From Streptomyces sp. F001 (lineage in GTDB: Bacteria; Actinomycetota; Actinomycetes; Streptomycetales; Streptomycetaceae), in the NCBI RefSeq assembly GCF_004187715.1, contig NZ_QZWF01000001.1, positions 1,054,001 to 1,118,000 on the forward strand: DNA of 64,000 bases, read 5' to 3'. A model generated the notes under the pieces. The model had not been told where the DNA came from. It did no database searches and was given only the letters and a program-made list of their open reading frames with translations. Made by a program: the position numbers and the translations under genes. This document shows positions 51,427 to 60,086 of the stretch, piece by piece. Position 1 is the stretch's first letter, and each line of letters opens with the position of its first letter.

Positions 51427-52377
51427 ATGACTTCTACGTACGCCGTACTTAGTGAAGGCCTGGAGAAGCGGTTCGGTGAGGTCCATGCCCTGCGCGGGCT
51501 CGATCTGGCCGTCGCGCAGGGCACCGTCTGCGGCCTCCTCGGACCCAATGGCGCCGGCAAGACCACGGCGATACGGCTCCTCACCACGCTCCTGCGCCCG
51601 GACGCCGGCTCGGCCCGGGTCGCGGGGCACGACCTGCTCCGGGACCCGGCGGCCGTCCGCCGCCACATCGGGGTCACCGGCCAGTACGCCTCGGTCGACG
51701 GCGACCTCACCGGCCGCGAGAACCTCCGGCTGTTCGCCCGGCTGCACCGGGTGCGCGGGCCGGCCGAGCGGGCCGGCGAGCTCCTGGACCGCTTCGGGCT
51801 GACCGAGGCGGCCGACCGCCCGGCGTCCACGTACTCGGGCGGGATGCGGCGCCGCCTCGACCTGGCGGCGAGTCTCGTCCGCCGCCCCGACGTGCTGTTC
51901 CTCGACGAGCCCACGACCGGCCTGGACCCCGCCAGCCGCAACCGGATCTGGGACGCCGTACGGCAGCTGACCGCCGAGGGCACGACCGTGCTGCTGACCA
52001 CGCAGTATCTGGAGGAGGCCGACCAACTCGCCGACAGCATCGCCCTGATGGACCGGGGGCGGGTCGCGCACACGGGTTCGCCGGCCCAGTTCAAGGCCCT
52101 GATCGGCGCGCACGTCGAGGCCGTCGTCCCCGACGCCGACGTCATGGTGAAGGCGGCGGCCGTACTCGATCAACTCACCGGCGCGGAGCCGTCGTTCGAC
52201 CACGAGCGGCGGGCCGTCGGCGCGGTGACCCGGGACGGCACCCTCACGCTCCCCCGCCTGGTGCGCGAACTGGACGCGGCGGGCGTGCCGTTGCTGGATG
52301 TGAGCATCGAACCACCGACTCTCGATGATGTGTTCCTGCGACTCACCCAGGATCAGGAAGAGGAGCGTGCGGCATGA
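51427..52377 (+). CDS. ABC exporter ATP-binding protein (DrrA type)
   Basis: The protein is 316 aa. Walker A is GPNGAGKTT, the signature TYSGGMRRRLDLA, Walker B VLFLDEPTTGLDP, and the H-loop TTQYLEEADQLAD. The C-terminal DrrA-like extension ends PPTLDDVFLRLT. Together with the permease it should export a hydrophobic compound such as an antibiotic. Codons 4-9 contain the second TetR operator. The next gene starts at an ATGA overlap. Confidence 0.94.
   Translation: MTSTYAVLSEGLEKRFGEVHALRGLDLAVAQGTVCGLLGPNGAGKTTAIRLLTTLLRPDAGSARVAGHDLLRDPAAVRRHIGVTGQYASVDGDLTGRENLRLFARLHRVRGPAERAGELLDRFGLTEAADRPASTYSGGMRRRLDLAASLVRRPDVLFLDEPTTGLDPASRNRIWDAVRQLTAEGTTVLLTTQYLEEADQLADSIALMDRGRVAHTGSPAQFKALIGAHVEAVVPDADVMVKAAAVLDQLTGAEPSFDHERRAVGAVTRDGTLTLPRLVRELDAAGVPLLDVSIEPPTLDDVFLRLTQDQEEERAA
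51435..51451. promoter_or_regulatory. TetR operator O2 inside the ABC gene
   Basis: TACGTAC-GCC-GTACTTA, one mismatch from a perfect repeat, lies in codons 4-9 of the ATPase gene, 43 bases from O1 (about four helical turns). Confidence 0.65.
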
Positions 52378-53156
52378 GCACCCTGGCCTATGACGGCGGC
52401 GCGATGCTGGGCCGGCAGCTGCGGCGGATCCGGAACAATCCGGGGCTGCTGATCCTGACCCAGACGATGCCGATCTCCATGCTGCTGTTCTTCGGTTACG
52501 TCTTCGGCAGCGCGCTCGCGATGCCCGGCGCGGAGTACCGGTCCTTCCTGGTGCCGGGGCTGATGGTGGCGACCGCCGCGGGCGGGGTCATGGCCGGTAT
52601 GTTCCAGGCCGCCCAGGACACGCACCGGGGTGTGATGGACCGCTTCCGGACGCTGCCGATGAGCCGGGCCGCCGTACCGCTGGGACAGGCGGCCGCCGAC
52701 CTGGTGGTGACGGCCGCCGGGACGGTGCCGTTCCTGCTGGTCGGGCTCGCGGTGGGCTGGCGGATCGAGGGGTCCGCGCTCGAAGCAGTGGGCGCCGTGG
52801 GGCTGTTGCTGCTGTTCCGGTTCGCGACGACGTGGGTCGGGATCTTCCTCGGGCTGCTCACCCGGAACGAGGAGGCCGCCGGTCAGCTCGGCGGGGCGAC
52901 CTTCCTGCTGCCGCTGCTGTCCAACGCGTACATCCCGACCGAGGGCCTGCCCGGCTGGCTGCGCACCGTCGCCGAGTGGAATCCGATCAGCGCGGTCACC
53001 ACGGCCCTGCGGGACCTCTTCGGCAACGCACCCGTGCCGGACGGCGCCGCCTGGCCGGTCGCCCATCCGGTCGCCGGGTCACTGGCCTGGTGTGCGGTAC
53101 TGCTCGCGGTGTTCGCTCCGCTCGCCGTACGCCGGTACACGCACGGCGAGCGGTGA
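52374..53156 (+). CDS. ABC-2 type permease (DrrB type)
   Basis: The protein is 260 aa with six membrane helices, for example TMPISMLLFFGYVFGSALAM. The ABC-2 signature is LGLLTRNEEAAGQLGG and SNAYIPTEGLPGWLRTVAEW-NPIS. It is coupled by ATGA to the ATPase gene. It forms the membrane half of the exporter controlled by the divergent TetR. Confidence 0.93.
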   Translation: MSTLAYDGGAMLGRQLRRIRNNPGLLILTQTMPISMLLFFGYVFGSALAMPGAEYRSFLVPGLMVATAAGGVMAGMFQAAQDTHRGVMDRFRTLPMSRAAVPLGQAAADLVVTAAGTVPFLLVGLAVGWRIEGSALEAVGAVGLLLLFRFATTWVGIFLGLLTRNEEAAGQLGGATFLLPLLSNAYIPTEGLPGWLRTVAEWNPISAVTTALRDLFGNAPVPDGAAWPVAHPVAGSLAWCAVLLAVFAPLAVRRYTHGER

Positions 53157-53352
53157 TGTGCGCGGGCGCCCAGCACTGCCGGGTGGGGGGCGCGGCGCAT
53201 GGCGGCGAGGGGACGTACCCGCGCTCGAGCAGTACACCGGGGCGTTGCCGCGTGCCGTGGGGATGATGGACGGCGGTGTCGCGGCGCTGTGCCGGGACGG
53301 TGTGGCCGGCTGAGCGCGGGTCCTCGAGGCGTCGAGGAGACGCAGGTGTCGG

Positions 53353-53622
53353 TCAGCGTCCGCCGAACAGCGTGCGGCGCAGCCGGCGCAGCGGCGCGAA
53401 GAGCGAGACCCGGCTCACTCGCGCACCCCTGGCGCTGGGGGTGTGCGCAGGCTCACGCGCGGTCAGCTCACGCATCAGCGAGGTCGCCTCGGCCGTCTCC
53501 CTCTGGGGGACCGCAGGGCCCGCCAGCACCGAGAGATGGCGGTCGAGGCGCGAACTGGTCGCGCTGCTCCCGCAGGTGATCGCAGGGACCCTTGCCCTGC
53601 TGCGCACTGTTATCTGTTCCAT
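53353..53622 (-). CDS. Small conserved Streptomyces protein, 89 aa
   Basis: ATG 53622 follows GGGGAG with good spacing. The protein (MEQITVRSRARVPAITCGSS ... FAPLRRLRRTLFGGR) is basic at the C-terminus, with one Cys and no signal peptide or membrane helix. I recall near-identical small proteins as common in Streptomyces, but no function. The convergent 196-base gap to the permease holds only a weak 7-bp hairpin (53321-53338). Confidence 0.65.
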   Translation of the reverse strand: MEQITVRSRARVPAITCGSSATSSRLDRHLSVLAGPAVPQRETAEATSLMRELTAREPAHTPSARGARVSRVSLFAPLRRLRRTLFGGR

Positions 53623-53737
53623 GTCACTCCCCACCCGTACGAGTCCACCCGGCCCGGGCAGGGTAACCCTATCGCCCCCTTGGGGCACGCGTGTATCGCG
53701 GGCACAGGATTCACCTTCCCCGTAAGGGTGTTGACGA

Positions 53738-54554
53738 TCACTCTCCGAATCCAACCGATTTCAGGGCGAGTTGAACAACTGGCTGGCTGGTGGGCTGCGC
53801 CGAGCCGCCGTCGGGTTCGACGGTCACGGCGAGTGACGTGGCGGACTGCTCGAGCCCCGTTGCGACCAAGGGCGTGTCGCCGTCGAAGAGGCCGAGGGAG
53901 CGCGGTTGCTCCTGGGGGCGCATGAGCCACAGCTGGTGCACCCGGTTGCCCGGCAGCTCGCCGTATCCGCTCAGGGTGACCACCGCACTCCCCTCAGATG
54001 CGGAAGCGATCACTCCGATATTTCGGCCCTCACCGTCCCGGCCGGTCGTCGCCCGTGCGTCGGGAGCGGCCAGGACGTGGGCGATCTCACGTGCCTGGGC
54101 GCGCTCGGCAGCCAGTTGCTCCTGGGTCCGGTTCGCCTGGACGGCGAACAGCGAGGCGACGACGAGAGCCGCCGCGGCGGTCGCGGTGGCGAACGGGACG
54201 AACAGGGGGCGCGGCCGGGGCGCACGGGTGCGCGCCGGGGGCGGCTGGGTCCCCCACATGGGGCGGCAGCGTGGGGGTGTGCTCACGCCCACGCCCCGGG
54301 GCGGGTTCCTGCGGAGTGGTCCGTACGGCGGCCAGGACCCGGTCCCGCAGCGCGGCCGGCGCCGGGGCGGCCGTGGACCAGGCGAGGCGGACGGCGTCCT
54401 CGGACAGCGCCCGCACCTCGGCGGCGCAGCGGGCGCAGCGCGCCAGGTGTTTCTCGAAACGGCGCCGCTCGTCGGGTTCGAGGGCGTCCAGCGCGTAGGG
54501 CGCGGCGAGGCTGTGCTGGTCCTCGCGGTCCAGCAGTCGGCCGAGGATGCTCAC
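53738..54554 (-). CDS. RskA-like anti-sigma factor, apparent single-base frameshift
   Basis: GTG 54554 overlaps the sigma-factor stop (GTGA) and follows GGAGG. The N-terminal frame has the zinc-binding anti-sigma motif HLARCARC (HxxxCxxC) after YALDALEPDERRRFEKH. The membrane helix (LFVPFATATAAAALVVASLF) and the RskA C-terminal domain (VVTLSGYGELPGNRVHQLWL) lie in another frame, to 53738. Removing one base at a run of five C (54251-54255) joins them into 271 aa. Intact, it would hold the sigma factor at the membrane until cleaved. Here it is broken, or the base is a sequencing error. Confidence 0.85.
54251..54255. other. Homopolymer at the anti-sigma frameshift
   Basis: Five C on the plus strand. 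Deleting one restores a continuous frame of exactly 272 codons including stop, through HVGTQPPPARTRAP. Confidence 0.72.
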
Positions 54555-55093
54555 GCGACTCCTCCCAGGCACTCGCGCAGCCGGGTCAGTCCGTCGCGCA
54601 TCCGGGTCTTGACCGTGCCCAGCGGCAGGGAGAGCCGCTCGGCCACTTCACGGTAGGTGTAACCGTCGTAGTAGGCGAGGGTGACGGACTGCCGCTGGAG
54701 GGCGGTGAGCCGGTCCAGGCAGCGGCGCACCCATTCGCGTTCGAGTTCGGCCTCGACCTCCTCGGAGACATGGTCGAAGGCGGGGTGGTGGGCGCGCCGG
54801 GCCTCGCGCTCCTCGCGTTCGCCGGCCGCGCGGGCGCTGCGCACCCGGTCGACGGCGCGGCGGTGGGCGAGGGTGAGGACCCAGGACAGGGCGCTGCCGC
54901 GGGCCGGGTCGAACCGGGCGGCGGACCGCCAGAGTTCGAGCAGTACCTCCTGGGCCACCTCCTCGGACTGGGCCGGATCCCGCACCACCCGCTTCACCAG
55001 TCCGAACACCGGCCCGGACACCAGTGCGTAGAGCTCCTCGAATGCCTTCTGGTCGCCGCCTGCGACGCGCACCAGAAGTTCGTCCGCCCCCAC
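54551..55093 (-). CDS. ECF sigma factor, SigK-like
   Basis: The protein is 180 aa from GTG 55093, after AGAGAGG; longer starts at 55144 and 55159 have poor spacing. Region 2 is FEELYALVSGPVFGLVKRVV through FDPARGSALSWVLTLAHRRA. Region 4 is YYDGYTYREVAERLSLPLGT with VKTRMRDGLTRL. It is coupled to the RskA-like anti-sigma gene, the SigK-RskA arrangement of actinobacteria. It diverges from the DUF4331 gene, a possible target. Confidence 0.92.
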   Translation of the reverse strand: MGADELLVRVAGGDQKAFEELYALVSGPVFGLVKRVVRDPAQSEEVAQEVLLELWRSAARFDPARGSALSWVLTLAHRRAVDRVRSARAAGEREEREARRAHHPAFDHVSEEVEAELEREWVRRCLDRLTALQRQSVTLAYYDGYTYREVAERLSLPLGTVKTRMRDGLTRLRECLGGVA

Positions 55094-55298
55094 TCGGTCC
55101 CCCTCTCTCCGGCCGCACAGGGCCGGTCCCGTCCCACGAGGCATTCGCAACGAACCCACCTCCGGATGGGGTTACGGATCAGAGAGCCGAAAACGCGGGT
55201 CGAGCAGCGAGGAAATGAGTTTTCAGGTTCGACCAATCCGGTCCGGCCGTGGCTCCGAATCCCCGGCGTCAGGCAAGTTGGCACTGAGGACGGACGGC

Positions 55299-56828
55299 AT
55301 GACAGCTATCTCCAAGCGCGGCGCAGGACTCAGGAGCGTCGCCACCCTCGTCTGTGGTGCGCTGGCCGCCGGAGGGCTCGCAGCCGCCGGCGTGACCGCG
55401 CTGGAACCGGGGGAGGCGGAAGCCTCCAGCCACCGGGAGGCCCCGCTGATCTCGGGGACCCCGCAGTACGACAACACCGACGTGTACGCGTTCGTGAGCC
55501 CGGACAAGCCGGACACGACGACGATCATCGCCAACTGGATCCCGTTCGAGGAACCGGCCGGCGGTCCGAACTTCTTCACCTTCGCCGAGGACGCCCAGTA
55601 CGACATCCACATCGACAACAACGGCGACGCGCAGGGCGAACTGCTGTTCCGCTACACGTTCAAGACGCAGACGAAGAACAAGAAGACGTTCCTCTACAAC
55701 ACCGGTCCCGTCGAGAGCCTCGACGACCCGGACCTCAACGTCACGCAGACCTACGACCTCGAACTGCTGAAGCTGAAGAACCAGCACGTGCAGTCCCGGA
55801 CGAAGATCGCCGACGACGTTCCGGTCGCGCCGTCGAACGTCGGCAAGGCGTCGATGCCGGACTACGCAGGGCTGCGCAAGCAGGCCGTCCATGAACTGGC
55901 GGGCGGCTCGACGACGTTCGCCGGGCAGGCCGACGACCCGTTCTTCCTGGACCTGCGCGTCTTCGACCTGCTGTACGGCGGGAACCTCTCCGAGGTCGGC
56001 AACGACACGCTCAAGGGCTACAACGTCAACTCCATCGCCCTGCAGGTGCCCACCAAGATGATCCAGGAGTCGGCCGACCAGCCGGTCGTCGGCATCTGGT
56101 CGACGACCCAGCGCAAGAACGCCCAGGGGCACTTCACGCAGGTCTCCCGGCTCGGCAACCCGCTGGTCAACGAGGTCGTCAACCCGATCGAGGACAAGGA
56201 CACGTTCAACGCGTCCGCGCCGTGGGACGACGCCCAGTTCCTGGACAACGTCACCAACCCCGAGCTGCCGAAGCTCATCGAGGCGATCTACAAGATCCCG
56301 GCGCCCAAGGAGCCCCGCAACGACCTGGTGGACGTCTTCCTGAAGGGCGTACCGGACCTCAACCAGCCGCCGCACGTGACCCCGTCCGAGATGCTGCGCC
56401 TGAACACGTCCATCGAACCGGCCGCCGAACCGAAGCGACTCGGCGTCCTCGACGGCGACAACGCCGGCTTCCCGAACGGCCGTCGCCTCACCGACGACGT
56501 GATCGACGCCTCGCTCCAGGTCGTCGAGGGTGAACTGCTCGGCCAGAAGAACGACCTGGGCGACGCGGTCGACAAGAACGACAAGGAGTTCGAGAAGGCC
56601 TTCCCGTACGTCGCCCTGCCGACGGAGGGTTCCCGCGGCCCGCTCGCCAAGGGCACCTCGGGCGGCAACGACGTGCGCAACCAGATCGGCGACGCGCTGC
56701 AGCCGGCCGGGTCCTCCGAGGACAACATGACGCTGATCGCCGCCTCCGCGGGCGCGGGCGCGGCGGGGATCCTCCTGATCGGCGCCGGCCTGATGTGGTG
56801 GCGCCGGATGCGGGGCCGCGCGTACTGA
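55299..56828 (+). CDS. DUF4331 secreted, membrane-anchored protein
   Basis: The protein is 509 aa from ATG 55299. The signal segment (LVCGALAAGGLAAAGVTAL) ends near EAEASSHREAPLIS; SSHREAPLI is the DUF4331 opening. Further family blocks are YDNTDVYAFVSPDKPDT and VGIWSTTQRKNAQG. A C-terminal helix (LIAASAGAGAAGILLIGAGL) followed by WWRRMRGR suggests a membrane anchor with the domain outside. The biochemical role of DUF4331 is unknown. It heads a probable operon with the TPR and NicO genes. Confidence 0.9.
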   Translation: MTAISKRGAGLRSVATLVCGALAAGGLAAAGVTALEPGEAEASSHREAPLISGTPQYDNTDVYAFVSPDKPDTTTIIANWIPFEEPAGGPNFFTFAEDAQYDIHIDNNGDAQGELLFRYTFKTQTKNKKTFLYNTGPVESLDDPDLNVTQTYDLELLKLKNQHVQSRTKIADDVPVAPSNVGKASMPDYAGLRKQAVHELAGGSTTFAGQADDPFFLDLRVFDLLYGGNLSEVGNDTLKGYNVNSIALQVPTKMIQESADQPVVGIWSTTQRKNAQGHFTQVSRLGNPLVNEVVNPIEDKDTFNASAPWDDAQFLDNVTNPELPKLIEAIYKIPAPKEPRNDLVDVFLKGVPDLNQPPHVTPSEMLRLNTSIEPAAEPKRLGVLDGDNAGFPNGRRLTDDVIDASLQVVEGELLGQKNDLGDAVDKNDKEFEKAFPYVALPTEGSRGPLAKGTSGGNDVRNQIGDALQPAGSSEDNMTLIAASAGAGAAGILLIGAGLMWWRRMRGRAY

Positions 56829-56845
56829 CGCGCCCCCTACCGACT

Positions 56846-56889
56846 GGCGCGGCCCGTCCCTCCCCATCCCCCACGGCACGGGCCGCGCC
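56846..56889. terminator. Hairpin between the DUF4331 and TPR genes
   Basis: A perfect 12-bp stem (GGCGCGGCCCGT and its complement) with a 20-base loop and no T tract. It may terminate or attenuate transcription ahead of the TPR-NicO pair. Confidence 0.55.
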
Positions 56890-56928
56890 GCCTCACGATG
56901 ACGACCCTTTTGTGTACGAGGAGAGGGC

Positions 56929-58452
56929 ATGGTCCCGCATACGAACGACAACGAGCCGGAGCACGAGACCGACCGGAGCCCGGCCCCTGAGGAAACCGCG
57001 GCCCCCGCGGCCCCCACGGACACGGCCACCGAGACGACCTCGGGTGCGGCGGACGCCGACCGTACCGCCGCGGGCGTCGACGAGCGGGTCGCTGCTCTGC
57101 GGCGGGTTGCTGCGGCCGGGCGGCGCCTGCGGGGCGGGCGGGTTGCCGGCTGCGCCGCCCTGTTGGCCGTGGCCCTGACCGCCGGTTCGATCGCCGTGGG
57201 GAACGTCCGGGACGGCGACGGCCGGGGCGTTGCCGCGGCGCCCGGTGCCGTCGCTCCGGCCGTGCTGGCGAGCGGCGACCTCGACTCGAGCATCGGCGCC
57301 CTGCAGACCCATCTCCGCGCCCAGCCGAGGGACTTCGGCGGCTGGGCCACCCTCGGCCTCGCCTACGTCGAACAGGCCAGGGTCGACGGCGACCCCTCGC
57401 GCTACCCGCAGGCCGAGCGAGCACTGGACCGTTCCCTCGCCCTCGAACCCGAGGGCGACCAGGCCCTGGCCGGCCTCGCCGCCCTCGCCGCGGCCCGGCA
57501 CGAGTTCACCGACGCCCTCGACTTCGCCGGCCGCGCCCTGAAGCGGAACCCCTACAACGAACGCGCCCTGGCCACCCGTATCGACTCCCTCGTCGAACTC
57601 GGCCGCTACGACGCCGCGTCGAAGGCCGCCGACACCGCCGACACCCGCCGGCCGGGCATCCCGGTCTTCACGCGGTACGCGTACGTGCGCGAGCTGCGCG
57701 GCGACGTCCGCACCGCCCGTCGGGTCCTGGAACAGGCCCTCGACAACGCCGTCGCACCCGGCGACGTGGCGTACGTCGCCACCGCCCTCGGCCAACTGGC
57801 CTGGAACCAGGGCGACTACACGACCGCCCTGGACCACTACGCCCGTGCCCTCGCCGCCGACGACACCTACCTGCCCGCCCTGGAGGGCCGCGCCCGCGCC
57901 CAGGCCACGAGCGGTGATCTCGCCGAGGCCGTACGGGGCATGGAGGCGGTCGTCGCCCGCGCCCCGCTGCCCGGCGCGCTCGTCGCCCTCGGCGAGCTGT
58001 ACGAGGAGCGCGGCGCCGAGGGCGACCGGGACAGGGCCCGCGACCAGTACGCCCTCGTCGACGCCTGGACGGCGCTGGCCCGCGCGGGCGGCGTCAACCC
58101 CGACCTCGACACCGCGCTCGCGGCCGCCGACCACGGTGACGCGGACCTGGCCCTGCGCGCGGCCCGCGCCGAGTGGTCCCGCCGCCACACCGTACACACC
58201 GCGGACGCCCTCGCCTGGGCGCTGCACGTGGGCGGCCGCGACGAGGAAGCCCTGTCCTACGCCCGCCGGGCCACCGCCACCGGCTACCGCAGCGCCGCCT
58301 TCCTGTACCACCGCGGCATGATCGAGCTCGCCACGGGCCGTACGAAGGACGCCCGCGCCTCCCTGACGGCGGCCCTGGAGCTGAACCCCGGGTTCTCCCC
58401 GTCGGCGGCTCGCGAGGCCCGCGCGGCGCTGAAGACCCTGGGGGCCGAGTGA
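56929..58452 (+). CDS. Membrane-anchored TPR protein
   Basis: The protein is 507 aa. A cytoplasmic Pro/Ala/Glu-rich N-terminus (1-70) precedes one membrane helix (VAGCAALLAVALTAGSIAVG, about 72-91). About eight TPR-like repeats follow (for example YPQAERALDRSLALEPEGDQ and YTTALDHYARALAADDTYLP), exposed outside. It is coupled to the NicO gene by a GTGA overlap. It may scaffold the DUF4331 protein and the transporter (inference). Confidence 0.88.
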   Translation: MVPHTNDNEPEHETDRSPAPEETAAPAAPTDTATETTSGAADADRTAAGVDERVAALRRVAAAGRRLRGGRVAGCAALLAVALTAGSIAVGNVRDGDGRGVAAAPGAVAPAVLASGDLDSSIGALQTHLRAQPRDFGGWATLGLAYVEQARVDGDPSRYPQAERALDRSLALEPEGDQALAGLAALAAARHEFTDALDFAGRALKRNPYNERALATRIDSLVELGRYDAASKAADTADTRRPGIPVFTRYAYVRELRGDVRTARRVLEQALDNAVAPGDVAYVATALGQLAWNQGDYTTALDHYARALAADDTYLPALEGRARAQATSGDLAEAVRGMEAVVARAPLPGALVALGELYEERGAEGDRDRARDQYALVDAWTALARAGGVNPDLDTALAAADHGDADLALRAARAEWSRRHTVHTADALAWALHVGGRDEEALSYARRATATGYRSAAFLYHRGMIELATGRTKDARASLTAALELNPGFSPSAAREARAALKTLGAE

Positions 58453-60029
58453 GGCCCCGTCGTGTTCTCGCCTCCGCCGCGGCCGTCCTGGGCGTCGCCG
58501 GCGCGATCGTGCTCGTCCCGGCAACCACCGCGAGCGCGCACCCCTTGGGCAACTTCACCGTCAACCACTACGACGGTCTCGTCGCCGCCCCCGGTGAGCT
58601 GCGCATCGACCACGTCGAGGACCTCGCCGAGATCCCGGCGACCCAGGCCGGGCCGGACGTGGAACGGCTCGGCATCACCGCATGGGCCCGCGGGCGGTGC
58701 GCGGACGCCGCGCGGGCCGGCGAGGCGACGGTCGACGGACGCACGGTCACGCTCGACGTCGCCGACAGCCACGCGCGCGTGCTGCCCGGTCAGGCGGGGC
58801 TCGACACCCTGCGGGTGGAGTGCCGGCTGACGGCTCCCCTGCCCGAGGCCGACTCCGTGACGGTCGGATTCCGCAGCGCGGGCGCCGACTCCGGCCCCGG
58901 CTGGCGGGAGATCACCGCGCGCGGGGACCGTATGACGCTCACCGCCTCGGACGTGCCGGAGAAGTCGTCGTCGCGCGAACTGACCGCCTATCCCGAGGAA
59001 CTGCTGTCCTCCCCGGCCGACACGACGTCCGCGTCCCTGCGCCTGCGCCCCGGCGGTCCCGCCCTGGCCGAGGAACAGGGCGACGCGCCCGCCGCGTCCG
59101 TCCTGCCACGCGGCGCCGACCGCTGGACCCGGGCCCTGGAGTCCCTGGTCGCCCGGCACGACCTCACCGTCGGCTTCGCCGCCCTGGCCCTGCTCATCGC
59201 GGTCGGCCTCGGCGCGATGCACGCGCTCGCACCGGGCCACGGCAAGACCCTCATGGCCGCGACCGCGGCGGCCCACGGCGGCCGCGCCCGTATGCGGCAC
59301 GTCCTCCCCCTGGCCGCCTCGGTGACGGTCACCCACACCCTCGGCGTGGTCGCCCTCGGCGTTCTGGTCACCGCCGGGTCCGCGGCGGCACCCTCGGTGA
59401 TCGCCTGGCTGGGCATCGCGAGCGGAGTGCTGGTGACACTGGCGGGAGCGGGCCTCGTACGACGGGCGTTCCGCAACCGCGGACAGGCCCACGGCCACAC
59501 GCGCACCCACGACCACGAACACGAGTACGCCCACGGGCACGAACACCGCGACCACGGTCACGAACACGTCCACGAACCCGAAACCAAAAAGCACAGCCAC
59601 GATCACGACCACGGTCACCAGCACCCCCACCCTCACACCATCGAACACACCCACGGCGGCCACACCCACTCCCACCCCATCGCCCCCACCCTCCGCGGCA
59701 CGATCCTCATGGGCTTCGCCGGCGGGCTCGTGCCCAGTCCCTCGGCCGTCGTCGTGCTCGTCGGCGCGGCGGCGCTCGGGCAGGCCTGGTTCGGGCTTCT
59801 GCTCGTCGTCGCGTACGGCGCCGGGCTCGCGCTCACCCTCACCGCGGCCGGGTTCGCCGTCGTCCGGTTCGGCAGCGGCGTGACCCGGGCGCTGGTCCGG
59901 CGGCCCCGCTGGACCGCCAATCCGCTGGCCGCCCTGATCCGCCGTACCGCGCCGGTGGGTTCCGGGTTCGTCGTCGTCGCCCTCGGGGCCGGATTGGTGT
60001 TCAGGGGGGCGGCATCCGCATTCGGCTGA
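58449..60029 (+). CDS. NicO/RcnA-type nickel-cobalt transporter with large extracytoplasmic domain
   Basis: The protein is 526 aa from GTG 58449. A signal peptide ends near ASAHPLGNFTVNHY. An about 200-residue extracytoplasmic domain is followed by the NicO membrane region with HALAPGHGKTLMAATAAAHG. A very His-rich loop (about residues 345-410, many HxH and DHxH) precedes GGLVPSPSAVVVLVGAAALG. Family members export or import Ni/Co; the direction here is uncertain. The N-terminal HPLGNFTVNHYDG domain recurs in actinobacterial NicO proteins. Confidence 0.9.
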   Translation: MRPRRVLASAAAVLGVAGAIVLVPATTASAHPLGNFTVNHYDGLVAAPGELRIDHVEDLAEIPATQAGPDVERLGITAWARGRCADAARAGEATVDGRTVTLDVADSHARVLPGQAGLDTLRVECRLTAPLPEADSVTVGFRSAGADSGPGWREITARGDRMTLTASDVPEKSSSRELTAYPEELLSSPADTTSASLRLRPGGPALAEEQGDAPAASVLPRGADRWTRALESLVARHDLTVGFAALALLIAVGLGAMHALAPGHGKTLMAATAAAHGGRARMRHVLPLAASVTVTHTLGVVALGVLVTAGSAAAPSVIAWLGIASGVLVTLAGAGLVRRAFRNRGQAHGHTRTHDHEHEYAHGHEHRDHGHEHVHEPETKKHSHDHDHGHQHPHPHTIEHTHGGHTHSHPIAPTLRGTILMGFAGGLVPSPSAVVVLVGAAALGQAWFGLLLVVAYGAGLALTLTAAGFAVVRFGSGVTRALVRRPRWTANPLAALIRRTAPVGSGFVVVALGAGLVFRGAASAFG

Positions 60030-60086
60030 GCTACTTTTGGGGAGAAATCAGGCGAGACATCGCTCGCGGATGCGAAGGGGGCGCCG

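Noticed and set aside
53092..53313. Short plus-strand open frame overlapping the permease end
   Set aside because: It has no ribosome site, its first half is a shadow of the permease, and its tail has no recognisable family. At most it is a degraded remnant.
59500..59680. CAC/GAC-rich repetitive stretch resembling a short tandem repeat or CRISPR-like array
   Set aside because: It is the coding sequence of the His-rich loop of the NicO transporter. Unit length is irregular and there are no spacers.
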